Origin: Clostridiaceae bacterium
GTDB taxonomy: Bacteria > Bacillota > Clostridia > Lachnospirales > Lachnospiraceae
Length of the DNA stretch: 64,000 nt
Direction: 5' to 3'
Assembly: GCA_910575795.1 (NCBI GenBank)
Contig: CAJTGE010000030.1
Coordinates: forward strand, 1 to 64,000
Part shown: piece after piece, positions 27,141 through 36,464 of the stretch
How positions within the stretch are numbered: position 1 is the first letter of the stretch
Layout: each line of letters begins with the position of its first letter
Notes under the pieces: model-generated
Database searches by the model: none
What the model was told of the DNA's origin: nothing
Seen by the model: only the letters and a program-made list of their open reading frames with translations
Program-made: the position numbers and the translations under genes

Positions 27141-27336
27141 GTTTTACAGTTAGCATCCGAGCGGTTAGAAAAAAGGTCGGATTAAGGGTATTAAAGAAGG
27201 CCGGATTCTCGAAGTGTATTCAATGATCGAGGATGGAGATTTAACTCCAGAGCGCAGCGCGAAGCGGTTAGCAATAGCAGTTTCGGAATTACGCAAAAAA
27301 ATGCAGAAAACGGAATATAAATTCCCCGAAAATTAA
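27141..27336 (+). pseudogene. Rpn family C-terminal fragment (partial duplicate)
   Basis: It reads LQLASERLEK, then GIKEGRILEVYSMIEDGDL and TPERSAKRLAIAVSELRKKM, nearly the same as the C-terminus of the Rpn gene ending at 27043. It contains an early stop and no start. It is a diverged second copy, truncated at its 5' end next to the solo hairpin. Confidence 0.7.
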
Positions 27337-27366
27337 ACAATAAACAACTCATATGCAATCCACAAG

Positions 27367-27394
27367 AGGCAGCCAAAACGGCTGTCTTTTTTTG
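27367..27394 (+). terminator. Rho-independent terminator
   Basis: GCAGCC/GGCTGTC stem around AAAAC with a T7 tail. Confidence 0.75.
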
Positions 27395-27460
27395 CGCCCA
27401 AATACACATATTGCCAGCCATACCAGGGATTTTTCCGCCTTCCGAAAGATTCCTCCATGG

Positions 27461-27468
27461 ACATACTT
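27461..27468 (+). promoter_or_regulatory. ACATACTT promoter-like motif
   Basis: A one-base variant of the motif, 47 nt before ATG 27508. Confidence 0.45.
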
Positions 27469-27507
27469 AAGGAAAGTACAGGGAAAATCCCTGACACGGA
27501 AGGAGAG

Positions 27508-28494
27508 ATGGCTATGAAAAACCGTTTTGCGGCAGGCTTCAGCGCGACAGTACAGGCAGCAGGGATCTACTGCCTGTGTTCCCCATATCCATGCGTCCTC
27601 TATGCGGGGAGCGGGGCAGAGGAAAACAGCATAGCTTTGATCCGTGACCAGGGAGTACCGATAGCTTGTGCGGACTCCGGCATATTCTGTATAGACCCCA
27701 ATACGCAGCATATGGAAATGATCCGAAGGGCCGCCATGGCCTGTGTCACATCGCTCGGAAACAGCGCGGCAGTTGTCGATGACGGCACGGGATGCCGCGT
27801 GGATACCGGCTTTACCGGGGACTACGAGACGGCGATGAAAGTTTATGAGGCGAGTAAGGATTGGTACTACGGGAATGTAGGATATAGTATGGATTACAAA
27901 AGGCTCGCAGATGGAAATATGCGCCTGCTTTTAAAGACAGAATATGGAACGCCTGCCCAGGCATACAAAGAACACCTTGAATCTGAATCCAAACTTAAGG
28001 AGATTGCTTCCCATTTCTCTGGGACGGACAGTGAAAAAGCAACCCAGATTTTTAAGTGGGTTTGTAGTCATGTCTCCTATGCAGATGGCGCAACCATAGG
28101 GCGCATTCTTGAAACAGGGGTTGGATGCGTACCAGATTACAATGGGATCCGCGCTACGACTTATACCGCAGTCATGGACGGCATGACCACTTGCGACGGT
28201 TTTTCAAGTATGCCCCTGGCACTGTTTGATTTAAGTGGGATCCCTGTGGCAAAGGTACAGAACGGCCAGCACGCTTACAATGTTGCGCTGGCTGACGGGC
28301 ACTGGATCCTTTATGACGCTGCCAGCGGCGTCTGCGGAACCCCGGAAGACCTTATCCGGCGTTATGGGGATTATTATAGGCCGCAGAGGATCACATGCGG
28401 CTATAAGGCGGAAACAGGCAATATTTCCATAAGACAGACGAAAGAGATAGAAACTGTCCGCGTAGGACAGAAAAAAGCTGCCTGTGAGCCATAA
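27508..28494 (+). CDS. Secreted transglutaminase-like protein
   Basis: About 328 residues. The N-terminus MAMKNRFAAGFSATVQAAGI may be a weak signal peptide. The C-terminal half has the transglutaminase-like triad: Cys in TTCDGFSSMPLALFDLSGIP, His in NGQHAYNVALADG, Asp in WILYDAASG. Such domains are cysteine proteases or cross-linkers, often on cell-surface proteins of mobile elements. ATG 27508 follows GGAAGGAGAG. The Cys-rich stretch YCLCSPYPC near the N-terminus is unusual. Confidence 0.75.
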   Translation: MAMKNRFAAGFSATVQAAGIYCLCSPYPCVLYAGSGAEENSIALIRDQGVPIACADSGIFCIDPNTQHMEMIRRAAMACVTSLGNSAAVVDDGTGCRVDTGFTGDYETAMKVYEASKDWYYGNVGYSMDYKRLADGNMRLLLKTEYGTPAQAYKEHLESESKLKEIASHFSGTDSEKATQIFKWVCSHVSYADGATIGRILETGVGCVPDYNGIRATTYTAVMDGMTTCDGFSSMPLALFDLSGIPVAKVQNGQHAYNVALADGHWILYDAASGVCGTPEDLIRRYGDYYRPQRITCGYKAETGNISIRQTKEIETVRVGQKKAACEP

Positions 28495-28532
28495 TTTCCA
28501 TGAATCCAATTGAAAGGAGGTGAGCGGACGCC

Positions 28533-29264
28533 ATGGAAAAACAGGATCTTTACTATATTTACGATTCCGTATGGGCAGGGATGTATACGGACTTCAAACC
28601 TTTTTGCGAAGAAAATGAACAGAAGATGGCGCCAGAGGATATCCTGGAAATCTGCCGGTACGCATTCCGCTACTATTTAAGATGGAACGCTGACGCAGTA
28701 CACATGCGCCTGACGGAGGATGTATTAAAGCAGATGAAACTCTACAGTCTTGTAAGGACATACCCGTTCCCGGAAGAGATAAGCAAACAGATGCAGATCC
28801 CATATCTGGTCGGAAAGCTATACCCACAGTTCTACAGGTTTGATCCGGAGCAGGCGGCTGAGGAAACTTATGCGGACTTGATGGACGGAAAACTGGAGAA
28901 GCCACCCAAAGGCTTTTTCGCAGACACAGACGAAGGCCGGAACCGGGCAAAGATCTGTTTCCGATATATGGTCAATAATTACAAGATCTTTGCTACACGC
29001 GAGGACGCTTTTCGTTTTTTCAGTACAGTTGAAGGGCGCAAGTTCCTTACCCGGTACCGGTTGAAATATGTCTCCAAATTTTTTGGGACGGACATCGACT
29101 TTGTATATGAGTCTTACAGCGACCTTGGGATGACAACGGAAGAACATGAAGAGTGCCTTTACTGTAGGGAAAAATACAACTCCAGGATCTATATGGAAAA
29201 ATATATCAGGAAAGTCAAAAAGAAAAGACGGGAAGAAAGGAAGGCGGCGCAATGTTCGATATAA
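28533..29264 (+). CDS. Hypothetical protein, 243 aa
   Basis: Not recognised. It has a very strong site (AAAGGAGGTGA) before ATG 28533. The product is helical, rich in Tyr, Phe and Glu, and ends in a basic tail (KKKRREERKAA). A C-x-x-C-like pair, CLYCREKY, lies at about residue 210. It overlaps the next gene by 13 bp, so the two are co-translated. Confidence 0.65.
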   Translation: MEKQDLYYIYDSVWAGMYTDFKPFCEENEQKMAPEDILEICRYAFRYYLRWNADAVHMRLTEDVLKQMKLYSLVRTYPFPEEISKQMQIPYLVGKLYPQFYRFDPEQAAEETYADLMDGKLEKPPKGFFADTDEGRNRAKICFRYMVNNYKIFATREDAFRFFSTVEGRKFLTRYRLKYVSKFFGTDIDFVYESYSDLGMTTEEHEECLYCREKYNSRIYMEKYIRKVKKKRREERKAAQCSI

Positions 29265-31072
29265 AACAGCTTTCAGGGATGGCAACAGAAGAAAAAGATG
29301 CGGAAGCGGTGAGCAACAAGGCGGAAGACAGTATAGCTGACTCTGATGGGGAGAGCGGCGGACGGGATATTCCAGAAATGGAACCCACCGTGCCTGCTGC
29401 GCCATCGGTTAAAGCTTCGCCTGTTAAAGAGGCAGGCGTAAAGGAAGCGGATGCTATAGGGACAGGAAATAACACAGTTGCAGCATTTGCGCCAGGGAAA
29501 GCTGGAGATGGAAAACAGGCTGGCGAAAAAACGGAACCTGCCAGGCCAGGAGGTTCTATTAAGGAAATAAAAAACAAGATTCCGGAAAAAGATAATAAAA
29601 AGGCCGGATGTCCGGCGGCATGGGAGAAAAACTGCAAAACAGACAGGCAGGCCGGACAAAAAAAGCCGGATATCCAGATGGCGCTGTACAGGGAATCAAC
29701 AGCAGGCAAAACGCCTGACGCGCCAGAGCGTAAAAAGCAGCAAAAGGAGGCAGGACCCGACTATCAGAAGCAAGCTGCTACGCCACCCAGACCTGCCAAA
29801 TCAAACCTATCCGACATATCAGGCAGCCAGCCTGCACAGAAATCCAGGCAGTTCGGAGCATTCCCTGAAGCAGCGCCGTCAGGATTTGTAGGAGGAGGCA
29901 TCTTTCCATCTTCAGCGTTCAGTAACCTGGAAGCACTCCGTGTTTCCTTCCAGACTGACGCAGATAAAAAGGAAAGGGCAGGGAAATGGAACGATAAAGA
30001 CAGGCAGACGCCAGGGATACGGTCAAAGGAAGAGAATACTGAAAGGAAACCAGTGCCAGCGCCGAAACCAGCAAAAATCAGGCAGCAGAGACAAACGATA
30101 GAAAAAACGTTATCCGCAGAAAAACAGGCGGCAAAGAGTGCAGGATGCGAGAAGGATGCAAAAAATCAAAAAGGCCGACAAAGCGATGCAGAAAATAGCA
30201 GACAGGTGATATCTGCGGATAACAAAAATCAGGCAGAAAATATTCGGATCGAAACAACGTTATCCACAGAAAATGATAACCCTGTCGCAGAAGTTTCGGG
30301 AGTTGAGGCGGCCACAGATCAGCTAAAGCCCGATGAACCTAATAGCACCCACTTCCATGGTAAACCAGATGCGGCTGCATCAAAGCCTGATAAGAAATCC
30401 AGCGACTCGGAAGAACCCACTAAAAATGATCCGAAGAAGAATACCATAGAGGCGCCGGGCGATTCCAGGCAGGAACAAACTAACGCCGGAGAGGACAAAG
30501 GAAGTCCCGGACAGGAGGAGACTTATAAAAATAGCAGTGATGATATGATAAAGCAGGAAGACTCAAGGAGCACCAAAGATCATAAGGAACCCATGAAACA
30601 GAAGGATAAACGGAGACAAAAAGATCCGAAGAGCAAAAAGGAAACACGGGATGTCAAAAAGCGGGCCATGGAGGCGGCCAGGAAGCTTTCTGATAAGATC
30701 CCTGCGGATATTATTGAGAAGGTTCCTGTATTCTCCCAGATCGCCAAACAACAGAGACACACCATCTTCGTAAGTGAGGAAAAATGGTTTCTGAAACAGC
30801 ACATCCCACACAAGCAGGTGATCATCAATGACCTAATCTACGACACGGACAACAGTGAGATGTTTTTAAGGGTGGAAGGACAAAGTGGGATGGACAACCC
30901 GTGCGTGCATTACAATTACCGGACTCAGAACGGTAATTTCTTCCGGTGTACGGTAAAGTACAAACACGAGGATTCCATCCGGGCGCTGGATATCATGGAA
31001 GCCAAACATATGCTGGAAGAGCACCCGGCTCTGTACCGGAAATTCTTTCCAGATTCCGTGAGCGACGCGTAA
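29252..31072 (+). CDS. Large low-complexity protein with a conserved C-terminal domain
   Basis: 606 residues. Residues 1 to about 465 are Lys/Glu/Pro/Ala/Asp-rich, without hydrophobic core, and are predicted disordered. The last ~130 residues are ordered and globular (PADIIEKVPVFSQIAKQQR, TIFVSEEKWFLKQHIPHKQV, RTQNGNFFRCTVKYKHEDSI). The coding DNA of the disordered part contains two copies of the element's TATCC(G/A)CAGAAA repeat (30102-30124 and 30251-30273). Function unknown; a tethering or scaffold role would fit but is only inferred. Confidence 0.65.
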   Translation: MFDIKQLSGMATEEKDAEAVSNKAEDSIADSDGESGGRDIPEMEPTVPAAPSVKASPVKEAGVKEADAIGTGNNTVAAFAPGKAGDGKQAGEKTEPARPGGSIKEIKNKIPEKDNKKAGCPAAWEKNCKTDRQAGQKKPDIQMALYRESTAGKTPDAPERKKQQKEAGPDYQKQAATPPRPAKSNLSDISGSQPAQKSRQFGAFPEAAPSGFVGGGIFPSSAFSNLEALRVSFQTDADKKERAGKWNDKDRQTPGIRSKEENTERKPVPAPKPAKIRQQRQTIEKTLSAEKQAAKSAGCEKDAKNQKGRQSDAENSRQVISADNKNQAENIRIETTLSTENDNPVAEVSGVEAATDQLKPDEPNSTHFHGKPDAAASKPDKKSSDSEEPTKNDPKKNTIEAPGDSRQEQTNAGEDKGSPGQEETYKNSSDDMIKQEDSRSTKDHKEPMKQKDKRRQKDPKSKKETRDVKKRAMEAARKLSDKIPADIIEKVPVFSQIAKQQRHTIFVSEEKWFLKQHIPHKQVIINDLIYDTDNSEMFLRVEGQSGMDNPCVHYNYRTQNGNFFRCTVKYKHEDSIRALDIMEAKHMLEEHPALYRKFFPDSVSDA

Positions 31073-31119
31073 TACGTAACCACAGATATTATTATAAATA
31101 AAAGAAAAGGAGGTGCACT

Positions 31120-32694
31120 ATGTCAGAATCAAGTACTGGAAGGAACGCGGTAAAGCTCGGTTCCCAGGTGACGGCTGCCATCTTTGACAGCTTAGACAGG
31201 ATTGACGCAAACCGTTTTGCTTATACGCGGGTGGATGGCAAAGAGGATATCATTGACCTGGCTATTGGGGAAAACGGCAGGCTTGATCCGGAGAAAGCTT
31301 CCCGTTCCCTTATGATCTGCGAGGTAGATCCGCAGCTAATGCCTGATATCCGGTCGGAATTCGTAAAGGCCGGGATCCCGTCCGCCTGGCAGGACTACAT
31401 TGAGCCAGCAAAGGAAGGGGAGGAGTTTGCGAAACTGCGCTCCTACCTGGTATTCCCCAAGAGTGAGGAGCGTGCTGCGAATGCAGCTATTGAGAACTAT
31501 ATGCGGGGCAAGCCGGAACGGAACCCACAGGAACCCCAGTCCCTGCTCGAATGGATCAAGGCGAATGAGAGGGGATCGACCAGAGCGGCTGCGCTGGAGA
31601 TCAACAAGGAACTTTATGACTACATTAACCGGGAGGGGCTGATCAACATACCACGGGCGGAGATGGGCGAAAATGAGATAGATAATGCCGTGAGGCTGCG
31701 TGTCCCGCTGGAAATGAGCAGCGGTGTGGCGGAAACTGTCAAGATGGCAGAAACTCTGTACACCGGAGATTTCCGGCGGATCGAGCAGGAGCGCGAGGCG
31801 GCCCTGACCGCCACGGTGGAAAAGCTGCTGGCCGGTTCAAAGAATGACATGCACAGCAGCATCATTGTCAATATGGAAGCGCCATCCCAGTATATCCGTC
31901 TTGACCGCGATGGCTTCAAGTATTACATCGACACAGAGGCGGGACCGAACCTGATTGCAAGGAATGACAGGAATGACAGAAACTATGAGCAGGAACTATA
32001 CAACGCTCTCCGATCCTTTGGCGCTTATAAGGAGATTGAGGGAAAAGGCAGGGAATTGGAGGAAGGGCTCCATAAGGTCCAGGAAGAGGGTCAGCGGCTC
32101 AAAGGCATCTCCGTAGATGAGAGGGTGCACGAGTTAAAAAAGGAGTACATCGAGGACTTTATGCGTGCGTGTGAGATCGTCGGGACAACCTACCAGCTTG
32201 CGTCCTCCATGGAGGAACGGCAGGAAGACCATGAGCGGATGAAGAACGACGTTATCAAGATGGGCAGCCGTCTGGATGACTTAAACTCCATAGGGCTTGG
32301 CAACAGTACTGCGGCGGGTGACCTGAGGGGAGATATGGCCCAGATTAAAGGAATGATCCTTTCTTCTTTCGCTGCGGAATCGACAAAAGATATGTCCGAT
32401 TTGTATGATGCTCCGGGCTGGGATGAGTTTTTAACCAGGAAACTGAGCCTGGATGCATATGAGGAAGGCTATAAGACAGAGGTCCTTGGACAGTTCCATG
32501 AGATGTCTTCCGCATTGTCTGTGGAGCCACGAGAAGTACAGGAGGCGTTTCGGGAAGAGTTCTCGAAAACAATTCAAGAAATTTTTGAAATCGATTACCA
32601 CTACCAGACAGAACCAACCATCATACAGGAAGTAGATCTCGAAGAAGAGATAAGCATGCACGGACGGGAGAATGAACTTTCCATCACCAGGTAA
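31120..32694 (+). CDS. Hypothetical protein, 524 aa
   Basis: Not recognised. It has a strong AAAAGGAGG site before ATG 31120. The product is acidic and soluble, mostly alpha-helical, with likely coiled coils at about 300-390 (EGKGRELEEGLHKVQEEG, DHERMKNDVIKMGSRLDDL). No membrane segment is seen. It lies upstream of the signal peptidase and coupling-protein genes, so a role in conjugation or DNA handling is possible but unproven. Confidence 0.6.
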   Translation: MSESSTGRNAVKLGSQVTAAIFDSLDRIDANRFAYTRVDGKEDIIDLAIGENGRLDPEKASRSLMICEVDPQLMPDIRSEFVKAGIPSAWQDYIEPAKEGEEFAKLRSYLVFPKSEERAANAAIENYMRGKPERNPQEPQSLLEWIKANERGSTRAAALEINKELYDYINREGLINIPRAEMGENEIDNAVRLRVPLEMSSGVAETVKMAETLYTGDFRRIEQEREAALTATVEKLLAGSKNDMHSSIIVNMEAPSQYIRLDRDGFKYYIDTEAGPNLIARNDRNDRNYEQELYNALRSFGAYKEIEGKGRELEEGLHKVQEEGQRLKGISVDERVHELKKEYIEDFMRACEIVGTTYQLASSMEERQEDHERMKNDVIKMGSRLDDLNSIGLGNSTAAGDLRGDMAQIKGMILSSFAAESTKDMSDLYDAPGWDEFLTRKLSLDAYEEGYKTEVLGQFHEMSSALSVEPREVQEAFREEFSKTIQEIFEIDYHYQTEPTIIQEVDLEEEISMHGRENELSITR

Positions 32695-32777
32695 CCAGTA
32701 TGGGAACGGAAATATAGAAAAGAAAGGCTGGATAATAACTCTATAGTTTAAACCAAAGAAAGGAGAAGCGGGGAAGA

Positions 32778-32843
32778 ATGTTACACGCTTTACAAAAAAG
32801 GCATGATACGTTCCGCCCCGCCTGACCTGCTGGATCAGGCGGG
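32778..32843 (+). promoter_or_regulatory. Leader-like 15-codon ORF with a stem-loop over its stop codon
   Basis: After AAAGGAGAAGCGGGGAAGA, an ATG at 32778 opens MLHALQKRHDTFRPA and stops at 32823-32825. The stop lies in the left arm of a perfect 9-bp stem (CCCGCCTGA 32817-32825, TCAGGCGGG 32835-32843). No T-run follows. Translation of the short ORF would melt the stem, as in attenuator or leader-peptide control of the next gene (32861). Confidence 0.4.
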
Positions 32844-32860
32844 CGCCCTGTGCAAAAAAT

Positions 32861-33157
32861 ATGGAAATGCTATATGGAATTGCATGTGAATACGGTAAAT
32901 TTCTTAAAAATATAAATGATAGTGGCTTTGTATCTGGTATATATATGGATGAATCGGAATATGAAGAGGAATACTCTCACAACGCTATCAATGAAGCTAT
33001 GGGAAAAATGCAAAAGAAAATCAGAGACTATTTGCACAAAAACAGGCCGGGCGAGTTTATTGTTTTGTCTGATTGGTGTGTTCATGTCTTGACTATAGAC
33101 AGAGCAAAACAATTGAACATTTCAGATAGAACAATAAAGTTGCGTCTTGTAAAGTAA
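32861..33157 (+). CDS. Hypothetical protein, 98 aa
   Basis: Not recognised. It encodes a small mixed-charge soluble protein, more AT-rich than its neighbours. The start ATG 32861 has only a poor ribosome site (CAAAAAAT before it), so it may depend on the leader region just upstream. Confidence 0.45.
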   Translation: MEMLYGIACEYGKFLKNINDSGFVSGIYMDESEYEEEYSHNAINEAMGKMQKKIRDYLHKNRPGEFIVLSDWCVHVLTIDRAKQLNISDRTIKLRLVK

Positions 33158-33211
33158 TTGTAAATAATACAAAAGAAAATGGGGTTACGTTGAGTAATTC
33201 ACGGAAATGAG

Positions 33212-33219
33212 ACATACTC
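33212..33219 (+). promoter_or_regulatory. ACATACTC promoter-like motif (weak match)
   Basis: CATACT at 33213 lies 114 nt before the signal-peptidase start. It has a two-base difference from the full motif. Confidence 0.25.
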
Positions 33220-33326
33220 CTTACAAATATGCGGGATATGCCCTGGTTGAAGCTGCCAGTCGGACGTGTGCTATGGAAGGATACCAGCGTGCGTGGCGGT
33301 CCGCAGAAAGGAGGTGTATATGCATC

Positions 33327-33929
33327 GTGAATAAGGAAAATGTAAAGGCAGCCGTCAAGGTAAATTTTCTGGATATGCTGTCCATTCTTAAGACTGTGCT
33401 GTTCGTCACTGCAGCAATGCTGCTTTTAAACGGGTTTATCATCGCAAATGCGCTCATCCCGACTTCTTCCATGGCACCCACGATTGAACCGGGTGACCGG
33501 GTGATCGGACTGCGGTTTTTGAAAAATTATCAACGCGGCGACATTATTGTGTTCGATGACCCGGATACAGAAGGGCGCTATCTGATTAAACGGATCATCG
33601 GCATGCCGGGTGACAGGGTGTCATTTCTGACGGAGGATAACGGGGCATGCAGTGTGTTCGTCAATGGAAAAAAGTTAGAAGAGCCTTACCTTCCTGAGCC
33701 CATGCTGCTTGGGACGGAGTTCGAAGACCTGTCAGTCACAGTCCCGGATGGTTCCTATTTCTGTATGGGAGACAACCGGAATAATTCCATGGATGCGCGT
33801 TATTGGGAACATAAATTCATCACAAAGGATAAGATCATCGCGAAAGCGGCTTTCCGATACTGGCCATCTTCCAGAGCGGGACTCTTCAAGAAACCAGCCT
33901 ACAATATAGACAGCCAAAGCGTGTCATAA
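33327..33929 (+). CDS. lepB: Type I signal peptidase
   Basis: About 200 residues. One N-terminal membrane helix (ILKTVLFVTAAMLLLNGFII) is followed by the catalytic Ser in PTSSMAPTIEPGD, the catalytic Lys in RYLIKRIIGMPGD, and the conserved box GDNRNNSMDARYW. It cuts signal peptides from exported proteins. Element-borne copies often serve secreted conjugation proteins, and several are encoded nearby. The start is GTG 33327 with AAAGGAGG upstream; the ATG at 33320 is out of frame. Confidence 0.93.
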   Translation: MNKENVKAAVKVNFLDMLSILKTVLFVTAAMLLLNGFIIANALIPTSSMAPTIEPGDRVIGLRFLKNYQRGDIIVFDDPDTEGRYLIKRIIGMPGDRVSFLTEDNGACSVFVNGKKLEEPYLPEPMLLGTEFEDLSVTVPDGSYFCMGDNRNNSMDARYWEHKFITKDKIIAKAAFRYWPSSRAGLFKKPAYNIDSQSVS

Positions 33930-34120
33930 GTGCTTGGGGAGACTGCCCGAAAACTAAATTCTGTACAGACAAAATTGCGAGATACAGTAGTGCCAAAAAC
34001 AGAAAACAACAATATAATGCGTTTAAAAAATCGGAAGGACGAGTTTTCGGACAGCCTGTGGGGGGAGCTTAGGCGGGGAACTGATCGTAATGTACTCGAA
34101 AGGAGGAGTGATTTTTTTTC

Positions 34121-36304
34121 ATGGCATCAAACTATATCGATAAGGACCGGGAGCACCAGAAGCGTATCATCTTTATCATCGGTGCAATCACGGCTGTCCT
34201 GGTGATCGTTTATATCTGTGCCAAAGCCGCCTATGTGGCGGAGAGCAGCCAGAGCGAGAATGTAACAATTGACCATATCCTTGGGGCCTTGTTTATTATG
34301 ACAACGGAACCATTCCCAATCAGCTTCAACCCAGCTTATTTTAGTAAGGTGTTTATACCAGTTATGCTGATCGTGGCGTTTGCTGTGTTCGGGGTTTATG
34401 ATACCCAGGTGAGAGATAAGCATAAGACGGCTTTTTCCCAGTATGGTACAGCAAAATTTATGAGCACAAAAATGCTCGCACAATTTAACAGGGAATTCAA
34501 TGAACCGTTCGGCTCTACAGATTCCGATGCTCAGTCCAACATCATCCTGACCAAGAACACAAGAGTATCAATGAACTGTAAGAAACTTGGCAACAACAAC
34601 GTTTTGATCATCGGCAGCCCCGGTACGGGTAAATCATGGGCTGTGGTGCGTCCGAACCTTCTGCAGGAATTCGGGTCCTACGTGATCACGGATCCTTCAG
34701 GGGAGCTTTTAGCGACAACCGGGAAGTTTTTTGAAGATCGGAACTACCGCCTGAGGGTATTCAATCTGGTGGATATGGCGCACTCCAACACCTATAACCC
34801 GTTCCGTTACATTGAGAAGGAAGAGGATGTTATGACCCTGATTAACTGCCTTATCAACTGTACGTCCGAGGGGCAGAAGTCTTCAGATCCTTTCTGGGAA
34901 AAATCTGAGACGGCACTCCTGGAAGCAATCATCTTCTACCTGATCCGTTACCGTCCCCTGGAAGACCAGAATTTTTCCATGGTGTCCCATATGCTCGCCA
35001 CGGCAAAAGCGGACAAACAAGGCAACTCCAAGCTGGATCAGACCTTTGACGCGGTACGCCGGATCGACCCGGATGACATCTGTGTGCGGCAGTACGATAT
35101 TTTCAAGCAGGCGTCCGACAAGACCGCCCAGTCTATCCTGATCTCCGCAGCTGTCCGGCTGTCGGCCTTCAACATTGACGCAGTCCAGAATCTGACGAAC
35201 TACGATCAGATGGATTTGACAACTATTGGCGATATGCCGACCGTTACCTTTATCATCGTGCCGCAGGGTGATAACACGTATTCCTTCCTGGTAAACATGA
35301 TGTATTCACAAATGTTCTCAACTCTGTATGCGCATGCCGCAAAGTCCGGAGACATCGCGCTTCCATATCAGGTAAGATTCATTCTCGATGAGTTTGCGAA
35401 CATAGGTGTTATCCCCAACTTCCAGCAGAAGCTTACTACTATGCGTAAATACGGGCTATCATGTATGATCTTTATTCAGGCTATCGGCCAGATCAAGAAC
35501 CTGTATAAAGATGACTGGGAAACAATCAAAGGCGCATGCTCCATGATCCTGTACCTGGGCGGCAACGAAACCTCCACCCACGAGGAGATTGTGAAGATGG
35601 CGGGAAAGGAAACTATGAGAGTCAAAGATTCTTCCACTTCCAGGAACGGTAAGGGTAGCGGCTCTGACAGCAAATCCTACAAATACGCGGCCCGTGACCT
35701 GCTCACGATCGATGAGGTACGACGCCTGAAAAACATGCATACCTTATGTTTTGTGTCCGGACAACAGCCGATTTATGAGATGCGTTACCCGACTGAAAAG
35801 CACCCGAATGCAAAATACCTGGGCAACTTAAAGACCGGCGAGAATATCTATACTTTCTCTTACTGCAACGCCAGGGCGGGCAATATCAAGAGGCTGGAGC
35901 GGAACCGAAAGCTGTATAATAATAAGTTAAAAGAACAGCAGAAGAGCAGAAACCCGGAAGCCAGGCCAGTGACAACCCCAGTTCCGCTGGATGAAAAGAC
36001 TATGACTGCAATCGTGTCGGATGAAGAAAAAAAGCGGGAAGTGATAAAGAACATTCCAATGACCGGAACCTCAGAGGGTGTTATGAAGCAGGCTGGCGTG
36101 ATTGCAGGCACTATAGAAAAGGGAAACCGCAAGGAAACTTCGTATGTACAGCCCGGTGAGATCGACATTTTGAGGCATCTTAAAAGCGTATCTACTTCCA
36201 AAACAGCCGATAAAAGTGTGGCAGCCAGAAATGAAGAAGCTGGAAGTGACGCATTAGCCAGCCTGATCGACAGCTTAGGTGATTTTGGGGATAATGACAA
36301 TTAA
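34121..36304 (+). CDS. VirD4/TraG-type conjugation coupling protein
   Basis: 727 residues. Two N-terminal membrane segments (IIFIIGAITAVLVIVYIC and FIPVMLIVAFAVFGVYD) are followed by the motor domain. It has Walker A NVLIIGSPGTGKSWAVVRPN, then ITDPSGELLATTG, Walker B RFILDEFANIGVIPNFQQKL and the C-terminal motif GNETSTHEEIVKMAGKET. Coupling proteins carry the relaxase-DNA complex to the type IV secretion channel. This identifies the element as conjugative or mobilisable. The C-terminal ~150 residues are a charged tail. GAAAGGAGGAG precedes ATG 34121. Confidence 0.93.
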   Translation: MASNYIDKDREHQKRIIFIIGAITAVLVIVYICAKAAYVAESSQSENVTIDHILGALFIMTTEPFPISFNPAYFSKVFIPVMLIVAFAVFGVYDTQVRDKHKTAFSQYGTAKFMSTKMLAQFNREFNEPFGSTDSDAQSNIILTKNTRVSMNCKKLGNNNVLIIGSPGTGKSWAVVRPNLLQEFGSYVITDPSGELLATTGKFFEDRNYRLRVFNLVDMAHSNTYNPFRYIEKEEDVMTLINCLINCTSEGQKSSDPFWEKSETALLEAIIFYLIRYRPLEDQNFSMVSHMLATAKADKQGNSKLDQTFDAVRRIDPDDICVRQYDIFKQASDKTAQSILISAAVRLSAFNIDAVQNLTNYDQMDLTTIGDMPTVTFIIVPQGDNTYSFLVNMMYSQMFSTLYAHAAKSGDIALPYQVRFILDEFANIGVIPNFQQKLTTMRKYGLSCMIFIQAIGQIKNLYKDDWETIKGACSMILYLGGNETSTHEEIVKMAGKETMRVKDSSTSRNGKGSGSDSKSYKYAARDLLTIDEVRRLKNMHTLCFVSGQQPIYEMRYPTEKHPNAKYLGNLKTGENIYTFSYCNARAGNIKRLERNRKLYNNKLKEQQKSRNPEARPVTTPVPLDEKTMTAIVSDEEKKREVIKNIPMTGTSEGVMKQAGVIAGTIEKGNRKETSYVQPGEIDILRHLKSVSTSKTADKSVAARNEEAGSDALASLIDSLGDFGDNDN

Positions 36305-36320
36305 AAAATACTATAAAAAA

Positions 36321-36372
36321 ACGCTATCCGCAGAAAAAAGTCAAACGTATGAAAAAATGCTATCCGCAAGAA
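36321..36372 (+). repeat. Two TATCCGCA repeat copies ahead of the HU gene
   Basis: ACGCTATCCGCAGAAAA at 36321-36337 and ATGCTATCCGCAAGAAA at 36358-36374 sit 37 bp apart between the coupling protein and the HU gene. They belong to an element-wide repeat described in the findings. Confidence 0.55.
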
Positions 36373-36391
36373 ACCGGATAAAAAATATAAG

Positions 36392-36399
36392 ACATACTG
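36392..36399 (+). promoter_or_regulatory. ACATACTG promoter-like motif (weak match)
   Basis: CATACT at 36393 lies 72 nt before the HU start. Confidence 0.3.
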
Positions 36400-36464
36400 T
36401 TGGCGCAGGCTTAAGCCAGGCAGGGAAACGCCGATTATAAAAAGAAAAAAGGAGAGAAGAAACT

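Noticed and set aside
33930..34205. 91-codon frame from GTG 33930 overlapping the coupling protein start
   Set aside because: No ribosome site, and its last third is the coupling-protein gene in another frame. The true content of the ~190-bp gap is unclear.
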